From positions 1 through 22,454 of the forward strand of contig CAYWXV010000043.1 in the NCBI GenBank assembly GCA_964462535.1: 22,454 bases of DNA, in the 5' to 3' direction. Below, piece by piece: positions 15,778 through 22,400 of the stretch. The notes beneath the pieces are model-generated. The model did no database searches. It saw only the letters and a program-made list of their open reading frames with translations, and was not told the DNA's origin. Numbering within the stretch: position 1 is the first letter of the stretch; every line of letters begins with the position of its first letter. Origin of the DNA: CAYWXV01 sp964462535. Its GTDB lineage: Bacteria > Bacteroidota > Ignavibacteria > OLB7. The position numbers were made by a program, and so were the translations under genes.

Positions 15778-15840
15778 CCGTTGACCGCCACCCTGCGCGG
15801 CGCAGTGTTGAAAGGACATCCCATCGATCGATCGCGAGCC

Positions 15841-16725
15841 ATGCCCTGTTCTATTCGCGCAATCCACGTCGGCATGATACTCGTGAGTCTCTTTGTTGGC
15901 CCATGCGTCACGTCGATTCGGGCGCAACAGGAATCTTCTGATTCCACCCGGCAGACATCACCATCCGTTCCGCGCACAGTCATTGTCTCAGCGGCGCTCA
16001 CAGGGGGGTTCGTCTATGGGCACGTCCTCTCGACGGACCTCTGGTGGAAGGGGGAGCGGTCGGCGTTCCATTTCGACTGGGAGCACGACTGGACCTACTC
16101 GCTGGGCGCCGACAAGCTGGGACACGCCTACTTCCCCTACGCCGCATCCCGCGTGCTTGCGCAGGGATTCGAGTGGTGCGGATATTCAGCATCAACAAGT
16201 CAATGGTTGGGATCCGGCGTTGCGCTTACCTATCAGACCTATACCGAAATCCGCGATGGGTTTTCGGCGGCGTGGGGCTTCTCGTGGGGCGACATGGGGG
16301 CGAACATCATCGGTGCCGGGCTGCCGATACTCCAACAGGAAATCCCGCACCTCCGGAACTACACATACAAGATCAGTTACCACCCGTCGGCACGATTCCG
16401 CAACGGTTCGAACAAGTCGATCATTGACGACTACGAGAGCAGCTATCACTGGCTGAGTGTTGACGTCGGTGGCCTTATGCCGGAACGTTGGAACATCAAC
16501 TGGCCGCGATGGCTGAACATCGCAGTCGGACACAGTGTGAAGGATCTGGACGACATGGGGGGCGGGCGCCACGAGCTCTGGCTCTCGCTCGACTGGAATC
16601 TGGAGGGGCTCCCCGGGGAAGGCTGGTTGTGGAACGCGATGAAGCGGACGTTGAACGTGTATCACCTGCCAGCCCCGGCTATCCGGATCGTCGGCGGTGT
16701 TGCCGCATTCGTTATTCGTATCTGA
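15841..16725 (+). CDS. DUF2279 (YfiM-like) exported protein, copy 2
   Basis: A 294-residue protein. The ATG at 15841 gives a Sec signal peptide cleaved before Gln29 (SIRA|Q). The TTG 60 bp upstream would bury the signal, so it is not used. DUF2279 blocks: hydrophobic segment 46-62 (VIVSAALTGGFVYGHV), FHFDWEHDW, GADKLGHAYFPY with Asp91-Lys-Leu-Gly-His95, TYQTYTEIRDGFSAAWGFSWGDMGANIIGAG, IIDDYESSYHWLSV, INWPRWLNIAVGHSV, LSLDWNLEGLP and VYHLPAPAIRI. It is the closest to the typical Bacteroidota form (no linker). The function is unknown; periplasmic or outer-membrane association is predicted for the family. It lies 63 bp after the DHS-like gene and 19 bp before copy 3. Confidence 0.87.
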   Translation: MPCSIRAIHVGMILVSLFVGPCVTSIRAQQESSDSTRQTSPSVPRTVIVSAALTGGFVYGHVLSTDLWWKGERSAFHFDWEHDWTYSLGADKLGHAYFPYAASRVLAQGFEWCGYSASTSQWLGSGVALTYQTYTEIRDGFSAAWGFSWGDMGANIIGAGLPILQQEIPHLRNYTYKISYHPSARFRNGSNKSIIDDYESSYHWLSVDVGGLMPERWNINWPRWLNIAVGHSVKDLDDMGGGRHELWLSLDWNLEGLPGEGWLWNAMKRTLNVYHLPAPAIRIVGGVAAFVIRI

Positions 16726-16744
16726 CGTTCAAACCTCTGAAGCC

Positions 16745-17832
16745 ATGCTGGTTCTCGCCCTGCTCGCGTTGCTCGCTTCTATTCCCCTCTACGCCGGTGG
16801 ATTGGACAGTCCACGCGATACCACNNNNNNNNNNNNNNNNNNNNNNNNNNNNNNNNNNNNNNNNNNNNNNNNNNNNNNNNNNNNNNNNNNNNNNNNNNNN
16901 NNNNNNNNNNNNNNNNNNNNNNNNTGCTCGCTTCTATTCCCCTCTACGCCGGTGGATTGGACAGTCCACGCGATACCACCGCAACCGATACGCTCGAAAC
17001 GGAGCACGTCTTTCGAATGGGATGCGACGAGCGAGCAACACTGTATGGGGATCGACCGTTGCGAAGTACATATCTCGATCCCGTGCGTGCGACGGTGGTC
17101 GGAGCCGCCCTGACCGGGGGATTGATCTACTTTCACGTGACGATGAAGAACGCGTGGTGGGACCAGAGGACGTCGTTCAAGTTCAAGGACGACTGGGACG
17201 ATGTACTTCAGATCGATAAGGCGGGACATGCGTTTGCAGGATACATGGAGTCGTACGCATTCACGGAACTGATGATGGGGGCGGGTGTGGGGTGGAGGAG
17301 TGCGACGGTGATCGGCGGATTGGTGGCGTTCGGATATCAGACCTACGTCGAGCTGGAGGATGGATTCTCTGAGGGGTGGGGATTCAGTCTGACCGACGTG
17401 GCGTCGAATGCCCTGGGAGCAGGTCTCCACATCGCGCAGGGATTCGTGCCGGCTCTGGGATATGTCCGTCCGAAGTATCAGTTCGTTCCCGCTGCGTGGC
17501 TTGACGTCCCCCGTCTGTCGACCACGTGGATCGACGACTACAACTCTTCGACGTTCTGGCTCTCCACCTCACCACGATGTCTTGCGGGAGATCGACTGGA
17601 TTGGTGGCCCTCCTGGCTGAACCTGGCGCTCGGATATGGTGTGAATATCAACGGGGAGAATGATCGCAAGAGACGAGTGGTCGTGGCGCTCGACTACAAT
17701 CTGGTTCAACTCCTCCCCGACGGCGGTCATGTCTGGAATTGGTTCCGTCAGACGCTCGATCACATCAAGTTCCCCGCCCCGGCAATCGAGTTCTCGCCCG
17801 AGCCGAAATTGTTTGTTGCATTTCCCTGGTAG
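16745..17832 (+). CDS. DUF2279 exported protein, copy 3, interrupted only by a scaffold gap
   Basis: The coding sequence begins at the ATG at 16745 (signal-like MLVLALLALLASIPLYAGG), meets 100 Ns at 16825-16924, then repeats the last 55 bases before continuing. Removing the Ns and one 55-bp copy (16825-16979) gives one uninterrupted frame of 310 residues, so the gene is probably intact. Family blocks in the joined protein: hydrophobic 63-80, IDKAGHAFAGYMESYAF with Asp106-Lys-Ala-Gly-His110, GYQTYVELEDGFSEGWGFSLTDVASNALGAG, WIDDYNSSTFWLST, WWPSWLNLALGYG, VALDYNLVQLLP and IKFPAPAIEF. Unlike the other exported proteins it has no Gln after its predicted signal peptide. It is 19 bp downstream of copy 2, a tandem duplication arrangement. 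The function is unknown. Confidence 0.85.
16770..16824. repeat. 55-bp perfect duplicate, left copy (contig end)
   Basis: These 55 bases, from TGCTCGCTTC to GCGATACCAC, recur exactly at 16925-16979 on the other side of the 100-N gap. They lie in the signal-peptide region of the DUF2279 copy 3 gene. The arrangement is what an unmerged end overlap of two contigs looks like. Confidence 0.95.
16825..16924. other. Scaffold gap of exactly 100 N, probably artificial
   Basis: One hundred Ns of placeholder length, flanked by the same 55 bases on both sides. The real gap length is probably zero, or minus 55 relative to the printed contigs. Confidence 0.95.
16925..16979. repeat. 55-bp perfect duplicate, right copy (contig start)
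   Basis: Exact copy of 16770-16824. The frame of the DUF2279 gene after this copy differs from that before the gap, but it becomes continuous when one copy and the Ns are removed. Confidence 0.95.
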
Positions 17833-18063
17833 TGAATAGGCAGTGGAGAGTGGGAAGTCGAACGTGGGGAGTTCTCTGCGACTGGCATCATCAAGCTCGT
17901 CATCTTCCAAGCGCGCATCGCCAAGCCGCGACAAAAACACGCGCCGCAATCATCTTCACGACCAACTGCAATCGCGCGGCGGGTTATCGAAATCGGCTCC
18001 GATTAGATTGTATGCATCATCCTCCACAAGGATATCACGCACACCATCACTATCGGAGAAGTC

Positions 18064-18786
18064 ATGAGAGCCCGTTTTTCAGTACTCTTTTTCATTCTGT
18101 GTCTTGGCATTGCGGCTTGCGGCGGAAGCAATCCATCCGAACCATCGGGATCCGCAACTGTACTCCGTGTCACCAACAAGCTTTTGATTCCCATCCAGGT
18201 CAATGTCAACGGCCAGAGTGTGGGGCAGGTGCCTGCGTCCACGGTCGGCGACTTCAATCTTGGGTCGATCGACACGCTGAAGATGGATTGGGACATGGTC
18301 TGCGCGACCATGCCCGACGGAGAGCCGATCGGATATGAGGGAGGAGGTGTCTTCTCGACCATCAGGACGAGCGGTGGAATCAAGAACGTCACCATCGACA
18401 ACGAGATCGGATCGTCCATCTACTTCTCGCCGGCGATCACCAACAAGTCGAGCGAGGGACTGCAGGTCGTTGTCAACGAAGGACTGACATCGCAGATCCA
18501 GTGTCCACTGGAGATTGCCTCCGGAGCACAGGGAGTGGCAATCGGATACTATCGACTGTACACCAACACGTTGGTCAAAGGCTACAAGTCATCCAGCAAC
18601 TACAGCGGTCCGTCTGTAAGCTGGAAGTACGGTAGTGATTTCATGGTCTCTAGTCTCGAGGATGGCAGTGGACGTCTTGCCCTCAGCTGCACCAAGGTCA
18701 CCGCCACCGTCGATCGCGCTAACGCCGGAAAGAGAGCCCCACGCACGACGTCGCACGATGATCTATCCGGCGAATCGAGCAAGTAG
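18064..18786 (+). CDS. Putative lipoprotein, unknown function
   Basis: A 240-residue protein with a lipoprotein signal (MRARFSVLFFILCLGIAAC, lipobox IAAC, lipidated Cys19) and a Ser/Gly/Pro tether (CGGSNPSEPSGS). The start has a good Shine-Dalgarno (GGAGAA, about 5 bases before the ATG). The mature domain is beta-rich (VLRVTNKLLIPIQVNVNGQSVGQV) with repeated Val/Thr/Asn strands and three further Cys residues. The opening 'RVTNKLLIPIQVNVNGQ' resembles the strand pair of small immunoglobulin-like surface domains, but I do not recognise a family. The last 25 residues are charged and Ser/Arg-rich and probably unstructured. A 231-bp gap separates it from the DUF2279 tandem, so it may have its own promoter. 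It is closed by a strong terminator. Confidence 0.8.
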   Translation: MRARFSVLFFILCLGIAACGGSNPSEPSGSATVLRVTNKLLIPIQVNVNGQSVGQVPASTVGDFNLGSIDTLKMDWDMVCATMPDGEPIGYEGGGVFSTIRTSGGIKNVTIDNEIGSSIYFSPAITNKSSEGLQVVVNEGLTSQIQCPLEIASGAQGVAIGYYRLYTNTLVKGYKSSSNYSGPSVSWKYGSDFMVSSLEDGSGRLALSCTKVTATVDRANAGKRAPRTTSHDDLSGESSK

Positions 18787-18815
18787 TCGAGATCCCAGGA
18801 CCGATCATGAAAGCA

Positions 18816-18845
18816 GGGGGGCGGCAGGTGTGCCGTCCCCCTTTT
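18816..18845 (+). terminator. Rho-independent terminator after the lipoprotein gene
   Basis: GGGGGGCGGCA (18816-18826), loop GGTG, TGCCGTCCCCC (18831-18841), then TTTT (18842-18845) and a T-rich GCTTGT. The stem is 11 bp with one G-U pair. It lies 29 bp after the stop codon at 18786 and separates the plus-strand genes from the convergent cytochrome b operon. Confidence 0.9.
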
Positions 18846-18854
18846 GCTTGTGCG

Positions 18855-18878
18855 TGAACGCATGGCGCTAAGCGTTCA
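18855..18878. repeat. Small inverted repeat TGAACGC/GCGTTCA between convergent genes
   Basis: TGAACGC (18855-18861) and GCGTTCA (18872-18878) are perfect 7-bp inverted copies with a 10-base spacer. It lies 74 bp past the cytochrome b stop on the minus strand and could end that transcript, but there is no U run after it in that direction. Confidence 0.35.
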
Positions 18879-18952
18879 TCCGGTAGCACCGATTGCGTGT
18901 GTCAGAGAAGCGCGTGGAGCCCTTCGTGCAGTGTTCGGTGCCAACTTCCGCG

Positions 18953-19975
18953 TTATTCCCTGCTCCTCACTACAACACCCAACACAACCATAGCCGCACC
19001 AATCGCCATCACCCACCCGGCCGAGACAGTGTTCAGGAGGAGATAGGGGGGATACAGATACCACTCAGGAGCCATCACAGTGGGGTGTCGCTCCCATGTT
19101 GCCAACGCCGCCACCGTGACGATCATCGCTCCGGTCAGGAGCGCGCAGAAGAGATCGCGCCAGACCGTATCGCACTTCGCGTCGCGTGCAGGATCATCGA
19201 CCAGCGCAACAGCGTACCACGTTATCAGCGGAGGGAGGAGGATCAGTCCAAACTGCAGCGCCATGTCGTCGATACCGCGCCCGCTGACCACGTGTACGAT
19301 CGGTAGAGCAACCGCGACCATACCGGCGAGCATCGGCTCGCGCTTCGCCCACGCAGACGCAGGGACCACCGGGATGCGACGGAGATGGGCAAGGTGGAGA
19401 ACCAGAAGGAGGATGATGATGACCGGGAACCACGAGGTGTGGAAACTCCTCATGCGGAAGTGCGTCGCGTCGCCCACATAGTCGCCCCCGCGCGCGATTG
19501 TCGCTAGCGTTTCGCCGATAAGAGGAACGCCCTGCTCAAGCAGGCCGGTTCCGATCTGCGCTGCCTCCTTGCCCAATGCATCCCACGGTAGAATCGAACC
19601 GGTGTAGGCTGCCCCCAGGATAGCCACGAGTAACGCGATACCACTAAGTCGCAGACCTATCGAGCGCCAGACACGGCCGATGAACAACGAGAGAAGATGG
19701 AGGAGAGTGGTTGCAACAAGAAGCCCGGCGCTGAAGGCATGAACCGTGTGGAGATAGGCGGCTGGGCCGCTGGGCCGCTGGGCTTCTGGGAGCTGGGGAC
19801 TTGGGACTGAGGCCTGGGGCTGGAGGCTGGGGGTTGAGGGCTGGGGGGTGGGGTAGACCGAGAGCAGGAGGCCGCTGCCGACCATCACACAAAGTAGTAC
19901 GACCATCATGCTGGTCGTGTAGTGGCGGAGCGATGTGCGCCGTCCCAGGAGTGGTGGCTTGGTCTCTGTGCTCAT
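18953..19975 (-). CDS. Cytochrome b of a bc-type quinol-oxidising complex
   Basis: A 340-residue membrane protein combining b6-like and subunit-IV-like parts. Helix A covers about 22-40. The haem ligands are His79 and His93 (H-x13-H) and His179 and His194 (H-x14-H, the spacing typical of b6 and Bacillus-type proteins rather than mitochondrial cytochrome b). The Qo region contains GSILPWD (126-132) and GVPLIGETLATIARGGDYVG (149-168). The C-terminal part has further hydrophobic helices and PEWY at 303-306, the Qo-site motif. Residues 41-72, between helix A and helix B, are a Pro/Ser/Gln-rich insert encoded by a G-rich simple repeat (see finding). It follows the Rieske gene by 12 bp. It carries electrons from quinol to the Rieske protein at the inner membrane. 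Confidence 0.93.
   Translation of the reverse strand: MSTETKPPLLGRRTSLRHYTTSMMVVLLCVMVGSGLLLSVYPTPQPSTPSLQPQASVPSPQLPEAQRPSGPAAYLHTVHAFSAGLLVATTLLHLLSLFIGRVWRSIGLRLSGIALLVAILGAAYTGSILPWDALGKEAAQIGTGLLEQGVPLIGETLATIARGGDYVGDATHFRMRSFHTSWFPVIIILLLVLHLAHLRRIPVVPASAWAKREPMLAGMVAVALPIVHVVSGRGIDDMALQFGLILLPPLITWYAVALVDDPARDAKCDTVWRDLFCALLTGAMIVTVAALATWERHPTVMAPEWYLYPPYLLLNTVSAGWVMAIGAAMVVLGVVVRSRE
19757..19854. repeat. G-rich simple repeat inside the cytochrome b gene
   Basis: About 98 bp of degenerate tandem words on the plus strand (GGCCGCTGG, CTTCTGGGAGCTGGGG, ACTGAGGCCTGGGGCTGG, AGGCTGGGGGTTGAGGG). It is in frame on the minus strand and encodes residues 41-72 of cytochrome b. G-runs of three or more recur throughout, so four-stranded DNA or RNA structures are possible. 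The words resemble the intergenic repeat at 2551-2589. Confidence 0.85.
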
Positions 19976-19987
19976 GATTGGCAGTCA

Positions 19988-20416
19988 TCAACCTCCAACG
20001 ATCACGATCACCTCGTCGCCGCTACGCTCCGTCTTCAATCGCTTCATCGCGCTACTCGGCGGACCCTCGACGGGATCACCATTGACGTCGAATCGGCCCC
20101 CATGACAGGGGCAGTGAAAGCTGTCGTCGTGTTCCTTCCACGCAAGCGAACAGTTCGCGTGTGTGCACCGAAGCTCGAACGCAATGACATCTCCCTTCGC
20201 ATCTTTCGCCACTGCTACATCGACATCGCCAACGCGTGCGACCTTCCATGCCTCTCCTTTGCCGCTGCCGATCGTGGGAAGATCAGAGGAGTTACCTACG
20301 CTCTGTCGACGTTGTGTCGGCGGGGGTGTCAGGTACCTCATCGCCGCTATAACGATCGGCGCTCCTATCACCACGGCCGAACCCCAGAGGAGCCAGGAAA
20401 GTGTGTCGCGCCGGGT
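19988..20416 (-). CDS. Rieske iron-sulphur protein (5' end missing in gap)
   Basis: 143 residues are visible; the start codon is lost in the N gap at 20417. The visible chain begins TRRDTLSWLLWG, a twin-arginine motif followed by a hydrophobic anchor (to about residue 28), as expected for Tat-exported Rieske subunits. After a Pro-rich hinge (YLTPPPTQRR) comes the Fe-S domain with box I CTHANC and box II CPCHGG, providing two Cys and two His ligands to a [2Fe-2S] cluster plus the disulphide Cys pair. Probably only a few N-terminal residues are missing. It is 12 bp upstream of cytochrome b, so the two form the core of a quinol:acceptor oxidoreductase. No cytochrome c1 or f gene is seen nearby in this window. 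Confidence 0.92.
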   Translation of the reverse strand, partial: TRRDTLSWLLWGSAVVIGAPIVIAAMRYLTPPPTQRRQSVGNSSDLPTIGSGKGEAWKVARVGDVDVAVAKDAKGDVIAFELRCTHANCSLAWKEHDDSFHCPCHGGRFDVNGDPVEGPPSSAMKRLKTERSGDEVIVIVGG

Positions 20417-20516
20417 NNNNNNNNNNNNNNNNNNNNNNNNNNNNNNNNNNNNNNNNNNNNNNNNNNNNNNNNNNNNNNNNNNNNNNNNNNNNNNNNNNNN
20501 NNNNNNNNNNNNNNNN
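20417..20516. other. Scaffold gap of 100 N (real missing sequence)
   Basis: Exactly 100 Ns, but unlike the other gap the flanks share no repeated end sequence. The true missing length is unknown. It hides the 3' end of the ATP-grasp-like gene and the 5' end of the Rieske gene; the frame that stays open through the Ns is a coincidence. Confidence 0.95.
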
Positions 20517-21562
20517 ATCTCCGTCTTCACTCCACCCACAGGGGCCTTGATTGCGTCCATGTAGGCTATCCGTTCCTGCAGGATATAGCCGTCTCGCTGA
20601 CCTTCGGGAATAGCATCGATCTCTTCACGCGTTGGTCCGACGATCACGCCTACACCTGCAAACGAGTAAAGCGGCTTGAGGACGTAGTTGTCCAGATCGT
20701 CAGGAATTTCCTGCAGGTCGTTAAGGAAGCGGGCCGCCGGCACGGATGGGTGTTTGAGGAAGGGAAGTGTGTGCTTGCTGATCCGGAAGTACCAGTTGGG
20801 ATGTCCGGCCCAGACTACATCGAGGTCGTCGTTCCAGTTGAACGGTATCTCCGTGCCGGAGCGCTGAAGTTCATCTACGATCGCGCGATTGAAAATCCGT
20901 CGGATCGGGACCAGACGCCCCCCGTTGTAGTAGTGAAGCACACGATCGACCTTTCGAACCGATCGGATATCCACCACCTGGATGCCAAGCAGATCCTGCA
21001 ATGCGTGGAAGTCAGGATTGGTCTTCTGATTCCATGGATCAAGTTCCAGAAGTACAACGTTCTCCGTGTCCTCATCCGCCACAATCGCGCGTCGCATGAT
21101 GTCGATCATTTCCGACCGTGTGTGACCGCCGTTCACGTAGGTGAGTTCCGGCGGGAGGCGCCAGTGTTCCTGTGCAAGCTCAGCGTAGTAGAGCTGAAAC
21201 CCCATCAGCGAGGGGAAGCCCTGCATCTCAATGAGCTTCGGAATGATTTCACCGTTCTCGCCGGGGGTCATCGCAAAATCGACCGTCATGAACGTCGACC
21301 GATCCGACTCGCCAGCCACGGTGTACTCGGGGCGAAGAGTCGCTTCACTTCTCTTCAGACTTTCGGGACTGTGGGCCTGCAATGTCAATTCGATTGCCGC
21401 TTCCTCGCACACCCGCTGTACGTCCCGTGGGACGAAGCAGGGCGTCTCGCACAGCCGGAAGTGAATTGTCGTCCTGAAGCGATGATTCATCCGCTCCACA
21501 AACTGCTGGTACCTCCGATCGGTGAAGTTCGCGTTGAACTCCGCGCGCAATTCAGGAACCAT
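20517..21562 (-). CDS. ATP-grasp-like protein (3' end missing in gap)
   Basis: 348 residues are visible before the N gap; the C-terminus is lost. The best signature is YVLKPLYSFAGVGVIVGP (293-310): a Lys296 in a hydrophobic strand followed by a Gly-rich loop, then GYILQERI (325-332). Together these resemble the ATP-binding lysine, small loop and adenine-contact strand of ATP-grasp enzymes, possibly of the circularly permuted or glutathionylspermidine-synthase type. Earlier blocks include PKLIEMQGFPSLMGFQLYY (108-126), with an acidic residue next to an aromatic cluster, and LLELDPWNQKTNPDF. ATP-grasp enzymes join a carboxylate to an amine or thiol using ATP; the substrate is unknown. It starts one base after the SDR stop, so it is cotranscribed with it. 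Confidence 0.6.
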
Positions 21563-21563
21563 G

Positions 21564-22355
21564 CTACATCACCCCCTGACAGTATCCGCCGTCAACGGTG
21601 ATGGTGGCGCCGGTGATGTAGCTGGCACGTGCGGATGCAAGAAAGGCGACGACGTCCGCGATCTCCTCCGGCCGGGCCATCCGGTTGAGCGGGATGTCCT
21701 CGTTGTACCGCGCAAGTATCTCTTCGTGCGATATCTCCAATTCGCGCGCCTCCTCCATCGCAATATCATAGACGCGATTGGTCAGCGTGTATCCCGATGC
21801 GACGTTGTTGACCAGGATGCCGAATGGGGCCAGCTCGGTGGAGAGTGTCTTCGCCATCCCGACGACTGCAAGGCGGAGGGAGTTGGAGAGCATAAGATGC
21901 TCCAGCGGCTGCTTGACCGATATCGATGTGAGATTGATGATGCGTCCGTGCTGCATGTTCCGCATATGAGGGACCGCAGAGCGGATCAGGCGGACAACGC
22001 TCATCAGCACAAGATCGACCGCGTGACGCCAGTCGGGATCCTCGAGCGTAATGAACGAGCCGCGGATCGGACCGCCGTAGTTCGTGACAAGGATATCCAC
22101 CCCACCGAATGCCACGCGTGTGGCATCGATAAGCATCTCGATGTCGTCGGCCTTGGTCAGGTCACATTGAACCCATTCTATACGACGGCCTGTTGCCGCC
22201 GAAATCTCCTCGGCGGTCTTCACCAGATCATCTTTGCCACGCGCGCAGACGACGACATTTGCTCCTTCGCGGGCAAGTCGTAGCGCGCAGGCCTTTCCAA
22301 TTCCATGACTGGCAGCGGCGACAACCGCCGTCTTGTCCGTGAGTTCGAGATCCAT
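21564..22355 (-). CDS. Short-chain dehydrogenase/reductase-like protein without YxxxK
   Basis: A 263-residue Rossmann-fold protein of normal SDR length. It has the cofactor loop AAASHGIGKA (13-22, the GxxxGIG region in AxSxGIG form), the acidic/Asp turn CDLTKADD (64-71), TNYGGP (91-96) at the NNAG position, INLTSIS (140-146) with the conserved Ser, and the C-terminal GATITVDGG (249-257). The catalytic Tyr-x-x-x-Lys is replaced by Ser157-Asn-Ser-Leu-Arg161. This LSNxLR form occurs in a known SDR subgroup annotated as oxidoreductases, whose activity is unclear. It is probably a cytoplasmic NAD(P)-binding protein. It is first in the operon with the ATP-grasp-like gene (1 bp gap) and, beyond the N gap, the Rieske and cytochrome b genes. 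Confidence 0.88.
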   Translation of the reverse strand: MDLELTDKTAVVAAASHGIGKACALRLAREGANVVVCARGKDDLVKTAEEISAATGRRIEWVQCDLTKADDIEMLIDATRVAFGGVDILVTNYGGPIRGSFITLEDPDWRHAVDLVLMSVVRLIRSAVPHMRNMQHGRIINLTSISVKQPLEHLMLSNSLRLAVVGMAKTLSTELAPFGILVNNVASGYTLTNRVYDIAMEEARELEISHEEILARYNEDIPLNRMARPEEIADVVAFLASARASYITGATITVDGGYCQGVM

Positions 22356-22391
22356 ACGTGAATGTGTGTCGGTAGGGAGTTGATCGGGGAG

Positions 22392-22399
22392 CCAAGATA
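22392..22399 (-). promoter_or_regulatory. Weak candidate -7 element before the SDR gene
   Basis: Minus-strand TATCTTGG matches TAnnTTTG at five of six fixed positions, 36 bases before the ATG at 22355. The adjoining GGATGAA repeat occupies the -33 region. Such partial matches are common by chance. Confidence 0.22.
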
Positions 22400-22400
22400 A

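Noticed and set aside
16770..16979. 55-bp direct repeats as target-site duplication or attachment sites of a mobile element
   Set aside because: They flank only a 100-N placeholder, lie in a coding sequence, and collapsing them restores the frame, so an assembly overlap explains them.
18855..18878. Intrinsic terminator for the cytochrome b operon
   Set aside because: A 7-bp stem exists but no U run follows on the minus strand; kept only as an inverted repeat.
19988..21562. ATP-grasp/Rieske fusion protein of 524 residues
   Set aside because: It exists only because Ns carry no stop codons; the Tat motif and domain layout indicate two genes.
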